From: Microcaldota archaeon
Lineage (GTDB): Archaea > Micrarchaeota > Micrarchaeia > Micrarchaeales > CABMGC01
DNA: 57,025 nucleotides
Reading direction: 5' to 3'
Assembly (NCBI GenBank): GCA_021851065.1
Contig: JAJZJQ010000007.1
Span: forward strand, 1 to 57,025
The translations under genes were made by a program, and so were the position numbers. Below are positions 56,555-57,025 of the stretch, piece after piece. How positions within the stretch are numbered: the first letter of the stretch is position 1; each line of letters starts with the position of its first letter. The notes under the pieces were generated by a model. The model saw only the letters and a list, made by a program, of their open reading frames with translations, was not told where the DNA came from and searched no databases.

Positions 56555-57025
56555 TCACATCTTGTACCCTATATCCCTTAGGAATCTTTTCCTCTTCTCC
56601 CTGTCTTCGCTGCTCTCTATCCCTTTCGGGGAGGACCCGTCCACAACCCCTAACACGCTGCCCCCCTGCACAGACTGCGCAACCATCACCTCTACTGGAT
56701 TTGCCGTAGAGCAATAGATCCCAACTACTTCAGATACATCCTTCACCGCATTGTTTACGTTTATTGGATACCCGCTCTTGAACATCACTATGAACGTGTG
56801 ACCTGCTCCAATAGCAAGAACGTTGCGCTCTGCAAGCTTCTTAAGCTCCTGGTCGTTTCCTTCGCTCCTGACAAGGCAGGGACCGCTGGCTTCGGAAAAT
56901 GCAATCCCGAACTTTATTCCAGGCACCGCGCCCATCACCGCTTCGTATATGTCCTCCGTAGTCTTTATGAAACCAGCATGGCCCACCATGACCTGGGTCT
57001 CGGCATCCTTCTCAATCTTTACTAT
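56555..57025 (-). CDS. Archaeal adenosine-specific-kinase family protein, 5' end outside the window
   Basis: The frame is open to the right edge (IVKIEKDAETQVMVGHAGFIKT and onwards), so the ATG at 56989 is internal and the gene lacks its first few codons here. Landmarks are GHAGFIKTTEDIYEAVMGAVPGIKFGIAFSEASGPCLVR, AIGAGHTFIVMFK, PINVNNAVKDVSEVVGIYCSTANPVEVMVAQ and GGSVLGVVDGSSPKGIE, which match the COG1839 (adenosine-specific kinase / DUF355) family. The enzymatic activity of this family is poorly settled. It heads the nth-PHP run on the minus strand. Confidence 0.85.
   Translation of the reverse strand: MVKIEKDAETQVMVGHAGFIKTTEDIYEAVMGAVPGIKFGIAFSEASGPCLVRSEGNDQELKKLAERNVLAIGAGHTFIVMFKSGYPINVNNAVKDVSEVVGIYCSTANPVEVMVAQSVQGGSVLGVVDGSSPKGIESSEDREKRKRFLRDIGYKM

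Overview
The window is archaeal. It encodes TFB, aEF1A, ribosomal proteins eS1, uS15 and uS10 of archaeal type, the archaeal form of S-adenosylmethionine synthetase, deoxyhypusine synthase, isopentenyl phosphate kinase, a UbiA-type lipid prenyltransferase and class III (archaeal pilin) signal peptides. Promoters are TATA boxes, often centred only 24-27 bases before the start codon, which implies many leaderless mRNAs; where leaders exist, GGTG-type ribosome sites are seen. Genes are densely packed, and TTG/GTG starts are common. The pilin type, the compactness and a Thermoplasma-like set of mevalonate genes suggest a small-genome lineage such as Micrarchaeota/ARMAN living with Thermoplasmatales. 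That placement is an inference from gene content, not a phylogeny.

Layout. 1-3.7 kb: the end of a 42-residue repeat protein, then uS15-eS1-ribulose-phosphate epimerase on the minus strand and one unknown gene. 3.7-7.9 kb: a metal-chelate or corrinoid uptake system, made of a membrane-anchored binding protein with Ig-like domains divergent from a FecCD permease and ATPase. 7.9-13.2 kb: a pilin-like protein, then a radical SAM / carbamoyltransferase / glycosyltransferase / Nudix group. 13.2-25.8 kb: housekeeping genes (LeuRS, M50 protease, tRNA-Gln, a small kinase, aEF1A-uS10, MetK divergent from an HTH-CBS regulator, a sulfatase-fold enzyme, deoxyhypusine synthase). 25.9-29.6 kb: IPK, a mevalonate-3-kinase-like protein, a bisphosphomevalonate-decarboxylase-like protein and a 2-phosphoglycerate-kinase-like protein, which together look like the lower Thermoplasma-type mevalonate pathway. 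29.7-37.2 kb: a GT-C glycosyltransferase, TFB, malic enzyme, and a peroxiredoxin-aquaporin pair. 37.2-43.7 kb: an accessory stretch of mostly unrecognised proteins with repeated AT-rich spacers.

43,779-47,690 is a clearly bounded mobile element. It is AT-richer than its surroundings, has paired terminal inverted repeats at both ends (the inner pair a perfect 16 bp) and is flanked by a 9-bp direct repeat that looks like a target-site duplication. Its genes run exactly from inner repeat to inner repeat: three unknown minus-strand genes, a 48-residue zinc-ribbon protein, a SWIM/zinc-ribbon/DDE transposase, and a DNA methyltransferase fused to an Mrr-like nuclease domain. This restriction-modification transposon is the strongest candidate in the window for a little-described system.

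47.7-57.0 kb returns to host genes: an EF-Tu-domain-like protein, a cation/proton antiporter, a phosphoribosyltransferase, a rhodanese, UbiA, HIT, an exported Lon-fold protease, a PHP phosphoesterase, endonuclease III and the end of an adenosine-specific-kinase family gene that runs off the right edge.

All functional names come from motif reading only; no database search was run.
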